Assembly: GCA_023255355.1 (NCBI GenBank)
Contig: JALRIU010000003.1
Span: 1 to 10,026, forward strand
Source: Pseudomonadales bacterium
GTDB lineage: Bacteria; Pseudomonadota; Gammaproteobacteria; Pseudomonadales; JAHEIH01
Direction: 5' to 3'
Length of the DNA: 10,026 nucleotides
Under the pieces are notes generated by a model. It saw nothing but the letters and a program-made list of their open reading frames with translations, did no database searches and was not told the origin of the DNA. This document shows positions 1 to 6,685 of this stretch, in pieces. Position numbers and translations under genes: made by a program. Position 1 is the stretch's first letter. Each line of letters begins with the position of its first letter.

Positions 1-395
1 GACCAAGAATGCTGGTATGTAAAATGGGTCAAGATGGCCACGACCGAGGTGCTAAGGTTATTGCTACTGCGTTCGCTGATGTGGGTTTTGATATCGACCT
101 TTCGCCGATGTTCTCAACACCTGAAGAAGTCGCTAAACAGGCAGTAGAAAACGATGTGCACGTGGTTGGCGTATCCTCGCAAGCAGCAGGTCATAAAACC
201 TTAGTTCCCCAATTAATTGAAGAGCTTAAAAAGCAGGGCGCAAGCGATATTATCGTTGTTGCTGGTGGTGTGATTCCAAAACAAGATTACGACTATCTCT
301 ACCAGGCTGGCGTTAAGGGAATTTTTGGTCCTGGCACTAAAATTCCTCTCGCCGCGCGTGATGTATTAGAAAGCATTAAGCAAGCACAGGGCTAA
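1..395 (+). CDS. Methylmalonyl-CoA mutase, C-terminal cobalamin-binding domain (5'-truncated by window edge)
   Basis: This is the C-terminal B12-binding domain of the enzyme that interconverts (R)-methylmalonyl-CoA and succinyl-CoA in the cytoplasm, the last step of propionyl-CoA breakdown. The visible part shows the DxHxxG cobalamin motif as KMGQDGHDRGAK, whose His is the lower axial ligand of cobalt, then VHVVGVSSQAAGHKT, a glycine-rich VVAGGVIP segment, and the family-typical end IFGPGTKIP. The frame is open to the window edge: the codons before the first ATG at 9 read Pro-Arg, matching the usual PRML linker of full-length mutases. The ATG is therefore very unlikely to be the start, and the catalytic (beta/alpha)8 domain should lie upstream. 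One oddity is that the SxL motif reads SSQ instead of the common SSL/STL. The stop TAA (393-395) directly touches the start of the MeaB gene. Whether the protein is the large subunit of a heterodimer or a homodimer cannot be told here. Confidence 0.95.
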   Translation, partial: PRMLVCKMGQDGHDRGAKVIATAFADVGFDIDLSPMFSTPEEVAKQAVENDVHVVGVSSQAAGHKTLVPQLIEELKKQGASDIIVVAGGVIPKQDYDYLYQAGVKGIFGPGTKIPLAARDVLESIKQAQG

Positions 396-1361
396 TTGAA
401 CGTGGCGGTTGTCGATGTTGAGGGGCTTTTGACGGGTAATAGACGGGCACTAGCCAAGTCTATTACGCTGATTGAAAGTCAACGCAACGACGATCGCTCA
501 TCTGCTCAACAGTTACTTCAGCAAATACTCCCCCACACTGGCAAAAGCATTCGTGTGGGTATCACCGGCATACCTGGGGTAGGAAAGTCGACCTTTATTG
601 AATCCTTTGGAATGCACCTTATTTCTCTGGGCATGAGGGTCGCAGTGTTGGCTGTTGATCCTAGTTCTCCCATCTCAGGAGGCAGCATCCTTGGTGACAA
701 AACGCGCATGGAACTGCTTTCTAGGGATCCTCATGCTTTCATAAGACCTTCACCATCACAGGGCTCACTGGGTGGTGTTGCTCAAAAAACTCGCGAGACT
801 ATGCTGCTTTGCGAAGCTGCCGGCTATGATGTGATCATTGTAGAAACCGTTGGTGTTGGCCAATCTGAATATGAAGTTGCCGCCATGGTCGACTTTTTCA
901 TGGTACTCATGCTGCCAAATGCTGGCGACGAATTACAAGGTATCAAAAAAGGCATTATGGAATTGGCCGACGCACTTGTCGTGAATAAGGTCGACGGCGA
1001 TAGTATCAATCTTGCTAATATTACCCAAACCCACTATCAAAGCGCGTTGCATTTAATGGCTCAAAATAGTTTTTGGAGCCCACCTGTGTTGAAATGTTCT
1101 TCATTAAAAAGAGAAGGTATTGATGCTGTTTGGCAAATGATTGCAGATTATGCTGAGCAAGCAAAACAAAATGCTTATTTTGACGACAAGCGGCAACGCC
1201 AAAATCGAGAGTGGATGCAAAAATTGATTCAAGAATTACTGCATCAAAAAATGCATGCCAATGCAGAAATAAAAGCGCTCTTACCTGAATTAGAAAAACG
1301 CGTGATGGCAGGTGAAGAAACACCACTTGTCGCTGCTAAAATTATAATAGATTTGTTGTAA
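396..1361 (+). CDS. meaB: MeaB/ArgK-family GTPase, methylmalonyl-CoA mutase chaperone
   Basis: This G3E-type P-loop GTPase protects and reloads adenosylcobalamin-dependent methylmalonyl-CoA mutase; older annotations call it LAO/AO transport ATPase or ArgK. Visible motifs are Walker A GIPGVGKST (about residues 58-66), AVDPSS (86-91), GGSILGDKTRM (95-105), the ETVGVGQSE switch/Walker B region (150-158), GDELQGIKKGIMELAD (177-192) and the guanine-specificity motif NKVD (197-200). A C-terminal helical dimerisation region follows (about 255-321). The length of 321 aa is usual for the family. The start is either TTG at 396, immediately after the mutase stop, or GTG at 402. The weak ribosome-binding site AGGG at 388-391 is better spaced for the GTG, so the first two residues are uncertain. 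Abutment with the mutase implies translational coupling and matches the known partnership. The stop overlaps the next gene by one base. Confidence 0.95.
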   Translation: MNVAVVDVEGLLTGNRRALAKSITLIESQRNDDRSSAQQLLQQILPHTGKSIRVGITGIPGVGKSTFIESFGMHLISLGMRVAVLAVDPSSPISGGSILGDKTRMELLSRDPHAFIRPSPSQGSLGGVAQKTRETMLLCEAAGYDVIIVETVGVGQSEYEVAAMVDFFMVLMLPNAGDELQGIKKGIMELADALVVNKVDGDSINLANITQTHYQSALHLMAQNSFWSPPVLKCSSLKREGIDAVWQMIADYAEQAKQNAYFDDKRQRQNREWMQKLIQELLHQKMHANAEIKALLPELEKRVMAGEETPLVAAKIIIDLL

Positions 1362-1804
1362 TGCAAATTTATATAGATGCTGATGCCATTCCTAACGTCA
1401 TAAAAGAGATTATTTGTCGAGCCGCCATTCGTACTCAAGTTAACGCTATCTTTATTGCCAACCGTGCTACTCAATTACCTAGCTCACCATTTTTGAGCTA
1501 TCGCGTTGTCAGAGATGGGTTTGACGTTGCTGATAAAGCCATTGTGCAGGCCTGTGAGCCAAAAGATCTCGTTATAACGTCTGACATACCCTTGGCTGCT
1601 GAGGCTATTGAGAAAGGCGCAGAGGTCGTCTCACCACGTGGCGAAAGATTTACAAAGGCCAATATCGGTGCACGACTAAACATGCGCGACTTTTATGACA
1701 CTATGCGTGCTTCAGGCATTCAGAGTAGGGGACCTGCGCCCTTGTCTTCTCAAGACAAGCAGGCCTTTGCGAATGCCTTGGACAGGTTGTTAGCCAAGCG
1801 ATAA
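1361..1804 (+). CDS. UPF0178 (DUF188) YaiI/YqxD-family protein
   Basis: The 147-residue protein belongs to the conserved UPF0178/DUF188 family, thought to have a PIN-like nuclease fold; its biochemical role is not established. Family signatures include the N-terminal acidic motif IDADAIP (residues 5-11, Asp6 and Asp8), DGFDVADKAIV (52-62), DLVITSDIPLAAEAIEKGA (69-87, Asp75), SPRGERFT (91-98), LNMRDFYDTMR (106-116) and the C-terminal DKQAFANALDRLL. The acidic residues could form a metal site, by analogy with PIN nucleases (inference). In homologues I know, such as E. coli YaiI, the first motif reads DADACP; here the Cys is Ile. The ATG overlaps the meaB stop as TAATG, and no clear ribosome-binding site precedes it, so translation is probably coupled to meaB. 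No signal peptide or membrane segment is visible. It is followed by a terminator, making it the last gene of this transcript. Confidence 0.9.
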   Translation: MQIYIDADAIPNVIKEIICRAAIRTQVNAIFIANRATQLPSSPFLSYRVVRDGFDVADKAIVQACEPKDLVITSDIPLAAEAIEKGAEVVSPRGERFTKANIGARLNMRDFYDTMRASGIQSRGPAPLSSQDKQAFANALDRLLAKR

Positions 1805-1835
1805 TTTTGCTATTTATAGCCGGAGCTGGAATTGC

Positions 1836-1875
1836 GGGCACCGTCTTGATTAAGACAAATGCCCTTTGAATTTTT
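1836..1875 (+). terminator. Intrinsic terminator after the mutase-meaB-UPF0178 run
   Basis: GGGCA (1836-1840) pairs with TGCCC (1860-1864), and inside it GTCTT (1843-1847) pairs with AAGAC (1852-1856) around a GATT loop. The two stems are separated by a small CC/AAA internal loop. The hairpin is followed by TTTGAATTTTT, a usable but imperfect U-tract that runs into the stop codon of the convergent prc gene. On the opposite strand the hairpin has no T-run, so it serves mainly the + strand genes. Confidence 0.55.
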
Positions 1876-3994
1876 ATTCTTTTACTGCCAACTGACTAGA
1901 AATCTTTATGAAGGCATCTTGTAATATATGTGCGGCTTCCTCGACCACAAAATCAGGCTTTTCAGGCTGCTCTTTCTCGCTTTGATCATCTGAATTTTCT
2001 TGAGTTGATTCAGTTGCAGCCACTGCATCTGATGACTCATCGTCTTGCTCGGGCTCATCTTCAGGGAGTAATTCCTCACCCTTAGCAGCACGTCGAACAT
2101 TTTCAATCTCACGCAGCGCTTTTCGATCGTTTTCTCGCTGCGCCTTGAGTTTATCTTCTTTTAAGGGAATAAACTCGCGATGCGCCCGTTCCTGCATGAT
2201 GGCATAACGCTGTTTTACAAAATCAAAGTCAGGATGACCAACAATGCGAGCATTGTGCTTGGTTTCAGCTGCTTTGATCATTGCCATATCAACGCCATAG
2301 ACTGGGTGACGCACAGGATTGATGGTATCCCATGGCAAGGCTTTTTCTAAGGCGCTTTCGCCAACATCATCATGATTGTAGTTATCAGGAAAGTGAATAT
2401 CAGGCACAACACCACGGTGTTGAGTAGACTCCCCAGAGATCCGATAGAACTTAGATTCAGTCATCTTAATCTGACCTGATTCTAATTCAGCAAGGGATTG
2501 AACAGTTCCTTTGCCAAAGGATTGTTCGCCGACAATAATGCCACGTTTATAGTCTTGAATGGCCCCTGCAAAAATCTCAGAGGCAGAGGCTGAAAGTCGA
2601 TCAATAACGACCACAAGAGGGCCATCATAATAGGCAGAGGGTACCGGCTTACCTTGGCGAATCACTCGATTGCTGCTACGGCGAATTTGAACGGTTGGAC
2701 CCGCCTCAATGAAAAGTCCAGTTAGCGCATTCGCTTCTTGTAATGACCCACCACCGTTACCACGCAAATCAATAATGATGCCCTCAACCTGATCTTCGGT
2801 TAACAGTTGATTAATCAAATTCTGTACATCGCGGGTGGTACTTTTGTATTCTGGATCGCCATTTCGTAGTGCTTCAAAATCGATATAGAATGCCGGAATT
2901 TGTACCACGCCATACTTGCGACTAACTCCGCCATTATCCACGAGTTCAATGACTTTCTTTTTAGAGGATTGATCCTCAAGTTTTACCTTGTTACGGGTAA
3001 TAGCGATAGTCTTACGCTGCGTTTCATCTTGCCCAGAGGGTATGACCTCTAGCTTTACGACAGAATCCTTGGGGCCACGAATCAAGTCGACCACTTCATC
3101 AAGTCGCCAACCGACAACGTCGACAAATTCACCTTCTTGACCTTGGGCAACAGACACAATCCGATCAGAAGTTTGAAGCTCACCCTGTTTATCAGCGGGT
3201 CCACCCTTAACAATACTCGATACCTTGGTAAATTCATCTTCACGTTGGAGGACAGCGCCAATGCCTTCCAATGACAGACTCATACTTATATTAAAGTTTT
3301 CAGAGGTCCTTGGTGAGAAATAGGAAGTGTGCGGGTCATACAGCGAGGTAAGCGAGTTCATAAACAACTGAAAAACGTCTTCCGCAGAGATCTGTATGCT
3401 TCTTTCAAGATTGTTTTTAAAACGTTTTTGCAACTGCTGGCTGGCCTTTTCAAGGCTCTTACCCGCTAACTTCAAAGATAGTAACTGGTATTTAACATTT
3501 CGTCGCCAGAGGTCCTCTAATAATTCCTCGTTGTCTATCCATTCTGCTTCGCTGCGATCAATCTGTAATAATTCATCACGGCTGAAATCAAAATTTTCTG
3601 GTTGATCGAGGAGGGCAATTTTCTTTTCTTCGCGACTAACAAAACGTTGTTGATACCGATTAAAAATATCAAAGGCAGCGCTCAGATCTCCCCGTTTTAG
3701 CATGTCGTCAAATGACAGACGGTATTTACTAAATTCGGCGATGTCCTGCTGTACAAAATAGGATCGATTAGGATCTAACGAATCAAGATAGGCATCAAAA
3801 AGTTGTTCAGATAGCGTATCGTCAACACTGATCCGATTGAAATGATAAATTTTAAGCTTTTCAAGAATTTCAATAGCTGTTATTTCTTGAGTAGTAGAAG
3901 GCTTGAGCGGCGTTAATTCAACACCGAAAGAAGGTGTTAAATAGAGGATAAACGCTGCACTCATGAGGAGTTTGGATATTTTTTGGGGCAACAT
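1874..3994 (-). CDS. prc: Tail-specific (C-terminal processing) periplasmic protease Prc/Tsp
   Basis: The 706-residue S41A serine protease degrades or trims periplasmic proteins with apolar C-terminal tails; in E. coli, Prc processes penicillin-binding protein 3 and helps control murein hydrolases. A Sec signal peptide is visible: Lys5/Lys8, a hydrophobic stretch to about residue 20, and likely cleavage near SFG (22-24). A helical N-terminal domain (about 35-230) contains DSLDPNRSYF and SLYDPHTSYFSP. The PDZ domain spans about 238-320 (SLEGIGAVL...SSIVKGGPADKQGEL). The catalytic core is about 330-530 with IIIDLRGNGGGSLQEA, the nucleophile Ser470 in RLSASASEIFAGA, and Lys495 in GEQSFGKGTVQS. 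The 25-residue Ser-Lys spacing matches E. coli Prc and the CtpA proteases. The C-terminal DUF3340 region ends in a charged, acidic low-complexity tail (about 640-680). The ATG at 3994 is chosen because it keeps the basic start of the signal peptide; no strong ribosome-binding site precedes it. The gene stands alone, converging with the UPF0178 gene. Confidence 0.97.
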   Translation of the reverse strand: MLPQKISKLLMSAAFILYLTPSFGVELTPLKPSTTQEITAIEILEKLKIYHFNRISVDDTLSEQLFDAYLDSLDPNRSYFVQQDIAEFSKYRLSFDDMLKRGDLSAAFDIFNRYQQRFVSREEKKIALLDQPENFDFSRDELLQIDRSEAEWIDNEELLEDLWRRNVKYQLLSLKLAGKSLEKASQQLQKRFKNNLERSIQISAEDVFQLFMNSLTSLYDPHTSYFSPRTSENFNISMSLSLEGIGAVLQREDEFTKVSSIVKGGPADKQGELQTSDRIVSVAQGQEGEFVDVVGWRLDEVVDLIRGPKDSVVKLEVIPSGQDETQRKTIAITRNKVKLEDQSSKKKVIELVDNGGVSRKYGVVQIPAFYIDFEALRNGDPEYKSTTRDVQNLINQLLTEDQVEGIIIDLRGNGGGSLQEANALTGLFIEAGPTVQIRRSSNRVIRQGKPVPSAYYDGPLVVVIDRLSASASEIFAGAIQDYKRGIIVGEQSFGKGTVQSLAELESGQIKMTESKFYRISGESTQHRGVVPDIHFPDNYNHDDVGESALEKALPWDTINPVRHPVYGVDMAMIKAAETKHNARIVGHPDFDFVKQRYAIMQERAHREFIPLKEDKLKAQRENDRKALREIENVRRAAKGEELLPEDEPEQDDESSDAVAATESTQENSDDQSEKEQPEKPDFVVEEAAHILQDAFIKISSQLAVKE

Positions 3995-4011
3995 AGTCTA
4001 TATCTTGTAAA

Positions 4012-4040
4012 AATTTAATTAAGTTTGGTTTTTTTTGCAA
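4012..4040 (-). promoter_or_regulatory. Possible sigma70 promoter for prc
   Basis: Reading leftward, TTGCAA (4040-4035) and TAAATT (4017-4012) are spaced by 17 bases, each matching four of six consensus positions. This would put a transcript start near 4005, only about a dozen bases before the prc ATG. The site lies in AT-rich DNA where such matches are easy to find, so it is only a candidate. TTGCAA is its own reverse complement. Confidence 0.25.
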
Positions 4041-4069
4041 AAGACTGCAAGCAATTACCTTAAAGATAG

Positions 4070-4098
4070 TGCACAAATAAGTAAAAGCATGGGATAAT
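4070..4098 (+). promoter_or_regulatory. Extended -10 promoter for the aminotransferase gene
   Basis: TGGGATAAT (4090-4098) is an extended -10 element: TG, one base, then GATAAT, five of six to consensus. A weak -35 TGCACA (4070-4075, four of six) sits 17 bases upstream. The predicted start near 4105 leaves a leader of about 30 bases, which holds AGG (4123-4125) as a modest ribosome-binding site before the ATG at 4136. This is the best promoter match in the 141-bp divergent region. Confidence 0.45.
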
Positions 4099-4135
4099 TC
4101 GCGCCTTTCTTAACTATGACACAGGTAATCGCAAA

Positions 4136-5329
4136 ATGTTCGAACAATTGCAGCCAATTAAAGCAGACGCCATTTTAAGTCTTTCCGTAGAATTTCGTGC
4201 CGACACTAACCCGAATAAAGTTGATTTAGGCGTTGGTGTTTACAAAACGGAAGAAGGCCACACCCCTGTTCTTGCTGCAGTCAAACAAGCCGAAGCCTTT
4301 TTGTTACAGAACCAAGCGAGTAAAACCTACCTAGCGCCAACTGGTAATGCAGGTTTTAACGACCGTATGTTGAGCTTGGTGTTTGGCGATGACCATATCG
4401 TTATGCAAAACAAAAGAGCACGTGCAGTTCAGGCGCCAGGCGGCACAGGCGCATTAAGCCTCGGTGCACGTTTAATTGCGCGTTGCACTCCTGGTGCGAC
4501 TGTATGGGTCAGTAACCCTACCTGGGCGAACCATATCCCACTTTTGCAAGGTGCGGGCCTCAACCTGAAAGAGTACACATACTACGACGGACAAGCTAAA
4601 GCCATCGATTTTGCTGGCATGATGAACGATTTAAACAACGTTAAAGCAGGTGACGTCGTGTTAATTCATGGCTGCTGTCACAATCCATGTGGCGCTGATT
4701 TGTCGTTAGAGCAGTGGCAAAAGCTAACTGACCTCATCAATGACAAAGGCGCGACGCCATTTGTTGATTTGGCGTATCAAGGTTTTGGCTCAGGTCTTGA
4801 AGAAGACGTGCAAGGGCTACGCTACATGGCTGCCAATGTTAAAGAATTATTAGTTGCCGCGTCCTGCTCGAAAAACTTCGGTTTATACCGTGAACGTGTT
4901 GGTGCCACCATGGTGGTTAGCGCAACCGAGCAATCGGCTAGTAATGCAGTTGATAACCTCGGTGTTGTAGCTCGCGCTATTTGGTCTATGCCACCTGATC
5001 ATGGCGCTGCAGTGGTTGACACTATTTTAAGCTCACAAGAATTGACCACGCTTTGGCATCAAGAACTCAAAGAAATGTGCGATCGTATCAATGGCTTGCG
5101 CACTGTTGTAGCGTCCTCAATGAAGGATGCCGGCATAGCACAATCTTTTGATTTCATGACTGGTGAAAAGGGTATGTTCTCTTTCTTAGGCATCAGCCCT
5201 GAGCAAGTCGCCACTCTTAAACGTGACTACAGTATCTATATGGTAAGTTCAAGCCGCATCAACGTCGCTGGCTTGAATAGCAACAATTTGCCTTATTTTG
5301 TCGAATCAATGAAAGCAATTCTTGGTTAA
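4136..5329 (+). CDS. Aspartate/aromatic amino acid aminotransferase, PLP-dependent class I
   Basis: This cytoplasmic enzyme transfers the amino group between aspartate (or tyrosine/phenylalanine) and 2-oxoglutarate, linking amino acid synthesis to the TCA cycle. It is 397 residues, essentially the length of E. coli AspC and TyrB. Recognisable features are the N-terminal VDLGVGVYKTEEG (29-41), YLAPTGNAGF (65-74), PGGTGALSLGARL (101-113), NPTWANH (127-133, ring-stacking Trp130), HGCCHNPCGADLS (178-190, Asn183), VDLAYQGFGSG (210-220, Asp211 and Tyr214), the PLP lysine Lys246 in SCSKNFGLYRERVG, and the substrate carboxylate Arg374 in SSSRINVAGL. All expected catalytic residues are present. Sequence alone does not separate AspC-like from TyrB-like specificity, so no gene symbol is given. 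It has its own promoter and a strong terminator, so it is probably monocistronic. Confidence 0.95.
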   Translation: MFEQLQPIKADAILSLSVEFRADTNPNKVDLGVGVYKTEEGHTPVLAAVKQAEAFLLQNQASKTYLAPTGNAGFNDRMLSLVFGDDHIVMQNKRARAVQAPGGTGALSLGARLIARCTPGATVWVSNPTWANHIPLLQGAGLNLKEYTYYDGQAKAIDFAGMMNDLNNVKAGDVVLIHGCCHNPCGADLSLEQWQKLTDLINDKGATPFVDLAYQGFGSGLEEDVQGLRYMAANVKELLVAASCSKNFGLYRERVGATMVVSATEQSASNAVDNLGVVARAIWSMPPDHGAAVVDTILSSQELTTLWHQELKEMCDRINGLRTVVASSMKDAGIAQSFDFMTGEKGMFSFLGISPEQVATLKRDYSIYMVSSSRINVAGLNSNNLPYFVESMKAILG

Positions 5330-5367
5330 TACGACCAGATATCAAGCTTTTAAGCACTAATGATGAG

Positions 5368-5400
5368 AAAATACACACCTTAGCGTGTGTATTTTTTTTT
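5368..5400 (+). terminator. Strong intrinsic terminator after the aminotransferase gene
   Basis: AAAATACACAC (5368-5378) pairs perfectly with GTGTGTATTTT (5385-5395) around a CTTAGC loop, giving an 11-bp stem with the T-run continuing to 5400. It is the clearest terminator in the window. It lies between the aminotransferase stop and the transporter start. A GTG inside its right arm (5387) is in frame with the transporter but should not be taken as its start. Confidence 0.85.
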
Positions 5401-5406
5401 GAGGGA
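5401..5406 (+). promoter_or_regulatory. Ribosome-binding site that sets the transporter TTG start
   Basis: GAGGGA follows the terminator T-run directly and sits eight to ten bases before TTG at 5414. It supports that TTG over the upstream GTG at 5387, which has no comparable site and lies inside a hairpin. Confidence 0.6.
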
Positions 5407-5413
5407 TTCAAAT

Positions 5414-6652
5414 TTGTCCAACCAGCATTCTAAATTACTTCTTGCCGTACTTGCTGGTTTGGTGGCCATCGGTCCGTTCACTATGGACGCCTATCTCCCC
5501 AGCATACCTACCATCGCCACTGAATTTGGCGTCTCTATAGCTGCGGTTAATCTCACTGTTAGCTCTTATTTTATCGGTGTATCGATAGGGCAATTGCTTG
5601 GAGGCCCAACCTCAGATCAATTGGGGCGCTCGATAACTGTATTTATTGGCTTGATTGCATATTTTCTTGCCACCGTCGGTATTCTATTCAGTGACAGCAT
5701 TGGCCAGGTGCAGTTTTTCCGAGTATTACAAGGATTAGCGGGTGGATTTTCTTCTGTTGGCGCAATCCCGATTGTACGAGACATTTACGAACCGCGTGAG
5801 GCTGCTCGTAAAATACCTATCGTACTAGCAACGATGATGATAGCGCCACTTACAGCTCCTTTGATAGGTACTGTCCTTGTAGATTTTGGTTGGCATAGTG
5901 TATTCATATTTCTAGCCATTTATGGGCTGACTTTGCTGTTATTGTTTAAATTGTTTGTTGATCCATTAGTACCGATTAAAGAGGGGCCTCGTAAGCTATC
6001 GCTAAGCGGCACAATCAATAACTTTAAACGAGTATTCTCTCATCGCATCGATAATCAATTGATGGGGTTCAAATTCATACTGGTACAAGCCTTCAATGGT
6101 GGCGTTGTTTTTACCTTTATAACCAATGTTGCTTGGCTATACATGGATTACTACCAACAGGACAAAATTGGCTTTCTAATAGGGCTTGCAACACCAGTAA
6201 GTAGTATTTTGATTATTAATTTACTGTCTTCGCGTTATTCAAACCGATTGAATTTATTAAAAACTATACATATAGGGCAAGTGCTGCAATTCAGTTTGAT
6301 CGCAGGTTTGACCCTTTATTGTATTTTTTTAGATCGACCAAGCTTTGCTATGACAGTAGCTGCACTCACATTGACGTTCATGATGAATGCTGTCTGTTGG
6401 CAGAGCAATAATGCCTTACTCTTTGGGATGTTTAAGCGTCTTACAGGAAGCGTTATGTCTCTCAACGCTTTTCTGGGCTTTACGATGGGTGCAATCCTAG
6501 GCTCTTTTACTTCGTTTATATTTGATAACACCATGTTCCCGATGCTATATACAATGGGATTTGCTTCGATAATTTCCATGTCAATTTCATTTAGGTTACC
6601 GCCCATAACGCTTGGCGATATCGAAGACAAAAAGCTTAGTGATGGTTATTAA
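5414..6652 (+). CDS. Bcr/CflA-type MFS drug-resistance transporter
   Basis: This inner-membrane proton antiporter of the major facilitator superfamily belongs to the DHA1 Bcr/CflA group, whose members export drugs such as bicyclomycin and chloramphenicol, or metabolites such as cysteine. About twelve hydrophobic segments are visible. Family signatures (numbered from the TTG start) are GPFTMDAYLPSIPTIA (20-35) at the first helix, motif A GPTSDQLGRS (64-73), the FFRVLQG region with Arg103, and the antiporter-like APLTAPLIG (144-152) followed by DFGWHSVFIF. I chose TTG at 5414 because GAGGGA (5401-5406) is correctly spaced before it. That gives 412 residues; an in-frame GTG at 5387 lies inside the upstream terminator stem. 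The start is 13 bases past the terminator T-run, so any transcript must begin upstream or read through. The gene seems somewhat more AT-rich than its neighbours (impression, not computed). The substrate is unknown. Confidence 0.9.
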   Translation: MSNQHSKLLLAVLAGLVAIGPFTMDAYLPSIPTIATEFGVSIAAVNLTVSSYFIGVSIGQLLGGPTSDQLGRSITVFIGLIAYFLATVGILFSDSIGQVQFFRVLQGLAGGFSSVGAIPIVRDIYEPREAARKIPIVLATMMIAPLTAPLIGTVLVDFGWHSVFIFLAIYGLTLLLLFKLFVDPLVPIKEGPRKLSLSGTINNFKRVFSHRIDNQLMGFKFILVQAFNGGVVFTFITNVAWLYMDYYQQDKIGFLIGLATPVSSILIINLLSSRYSNRLNLLKTIHIGQVLQFSLIAGLTLYCIFLDRPSFAMTVAALTLTFMMNAVCWQSNNALLFGMFKRLTGSVMSLNAFLGFTMGAILGSFTSFIFDNTMFPMLYTMGFASIISMSISFRLPPITLGDIEDKKLSDGY

Positions 6653-6676
6653 AAGGACTGGTGTAACCACCAGCCC
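6649..6676 (-). terminator. Intrinsic terminator of the 3-keto-sugar operon
   Basis: On the - strand CTGGTG (6673-6668) pairs with CACCAG (6663-6658) around a GTTA loop. One mismatch and two more G-C pairs extend the stem to 6655-6676. TTTTAATAA follows (from 6654), giving the U-tract on this strand. On the + strand the hairpin is followed by CCCC and no T-run, so it serves mainly the leftward operon. It overlaps the stop of the convergent transporter gene. Confidence 0.55.
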
Positions 6677-6685
6677 CATGTGAAC

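Noticed and set aside
9..395. A free-standing small B12-binding protein starting at ATG 9
   Set aside because: The frame is open to the window edge and the two preceding codons (Pro-Arg) match the linker of full-length mutases.
1021..1326. Open frame of 101 codons on the - strand inside meaB
   Set aside because: It is antisense to a clearly coding gene, resembles no family, and has low-complexity composition typical of a shadow frame.
1809..1820. GCTATTTATAGC palindrome after the UPF0178 gene
   Set aside because: The loop would be only two bases and there is no T-run; the larger hairpin at 1836-1864 explains termination better.
2000..2080. Acidic, repeat-like stretch in the prc 3' part as a possible separate repeat element
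   Set aside because: It encodes the Glu/Asp/Gln/Ser-rich tail common in this protease family, and no DNA-level tandem repeat unit is seen.
5387..5413. GTG at 5387 as the transporter start
   Set aside because: It lies in the right arm of the terminator stem, has no ribosome-binding site, and encodes a non-family extension; TTG at 5414 has GAGGGA ahead of it.
6316..6630. Open frame of 104 codons antisense to the transporter gene
   Set aside because: It is a shadow of the membrane-protein codons, with no recognisable domain or initiation signal.
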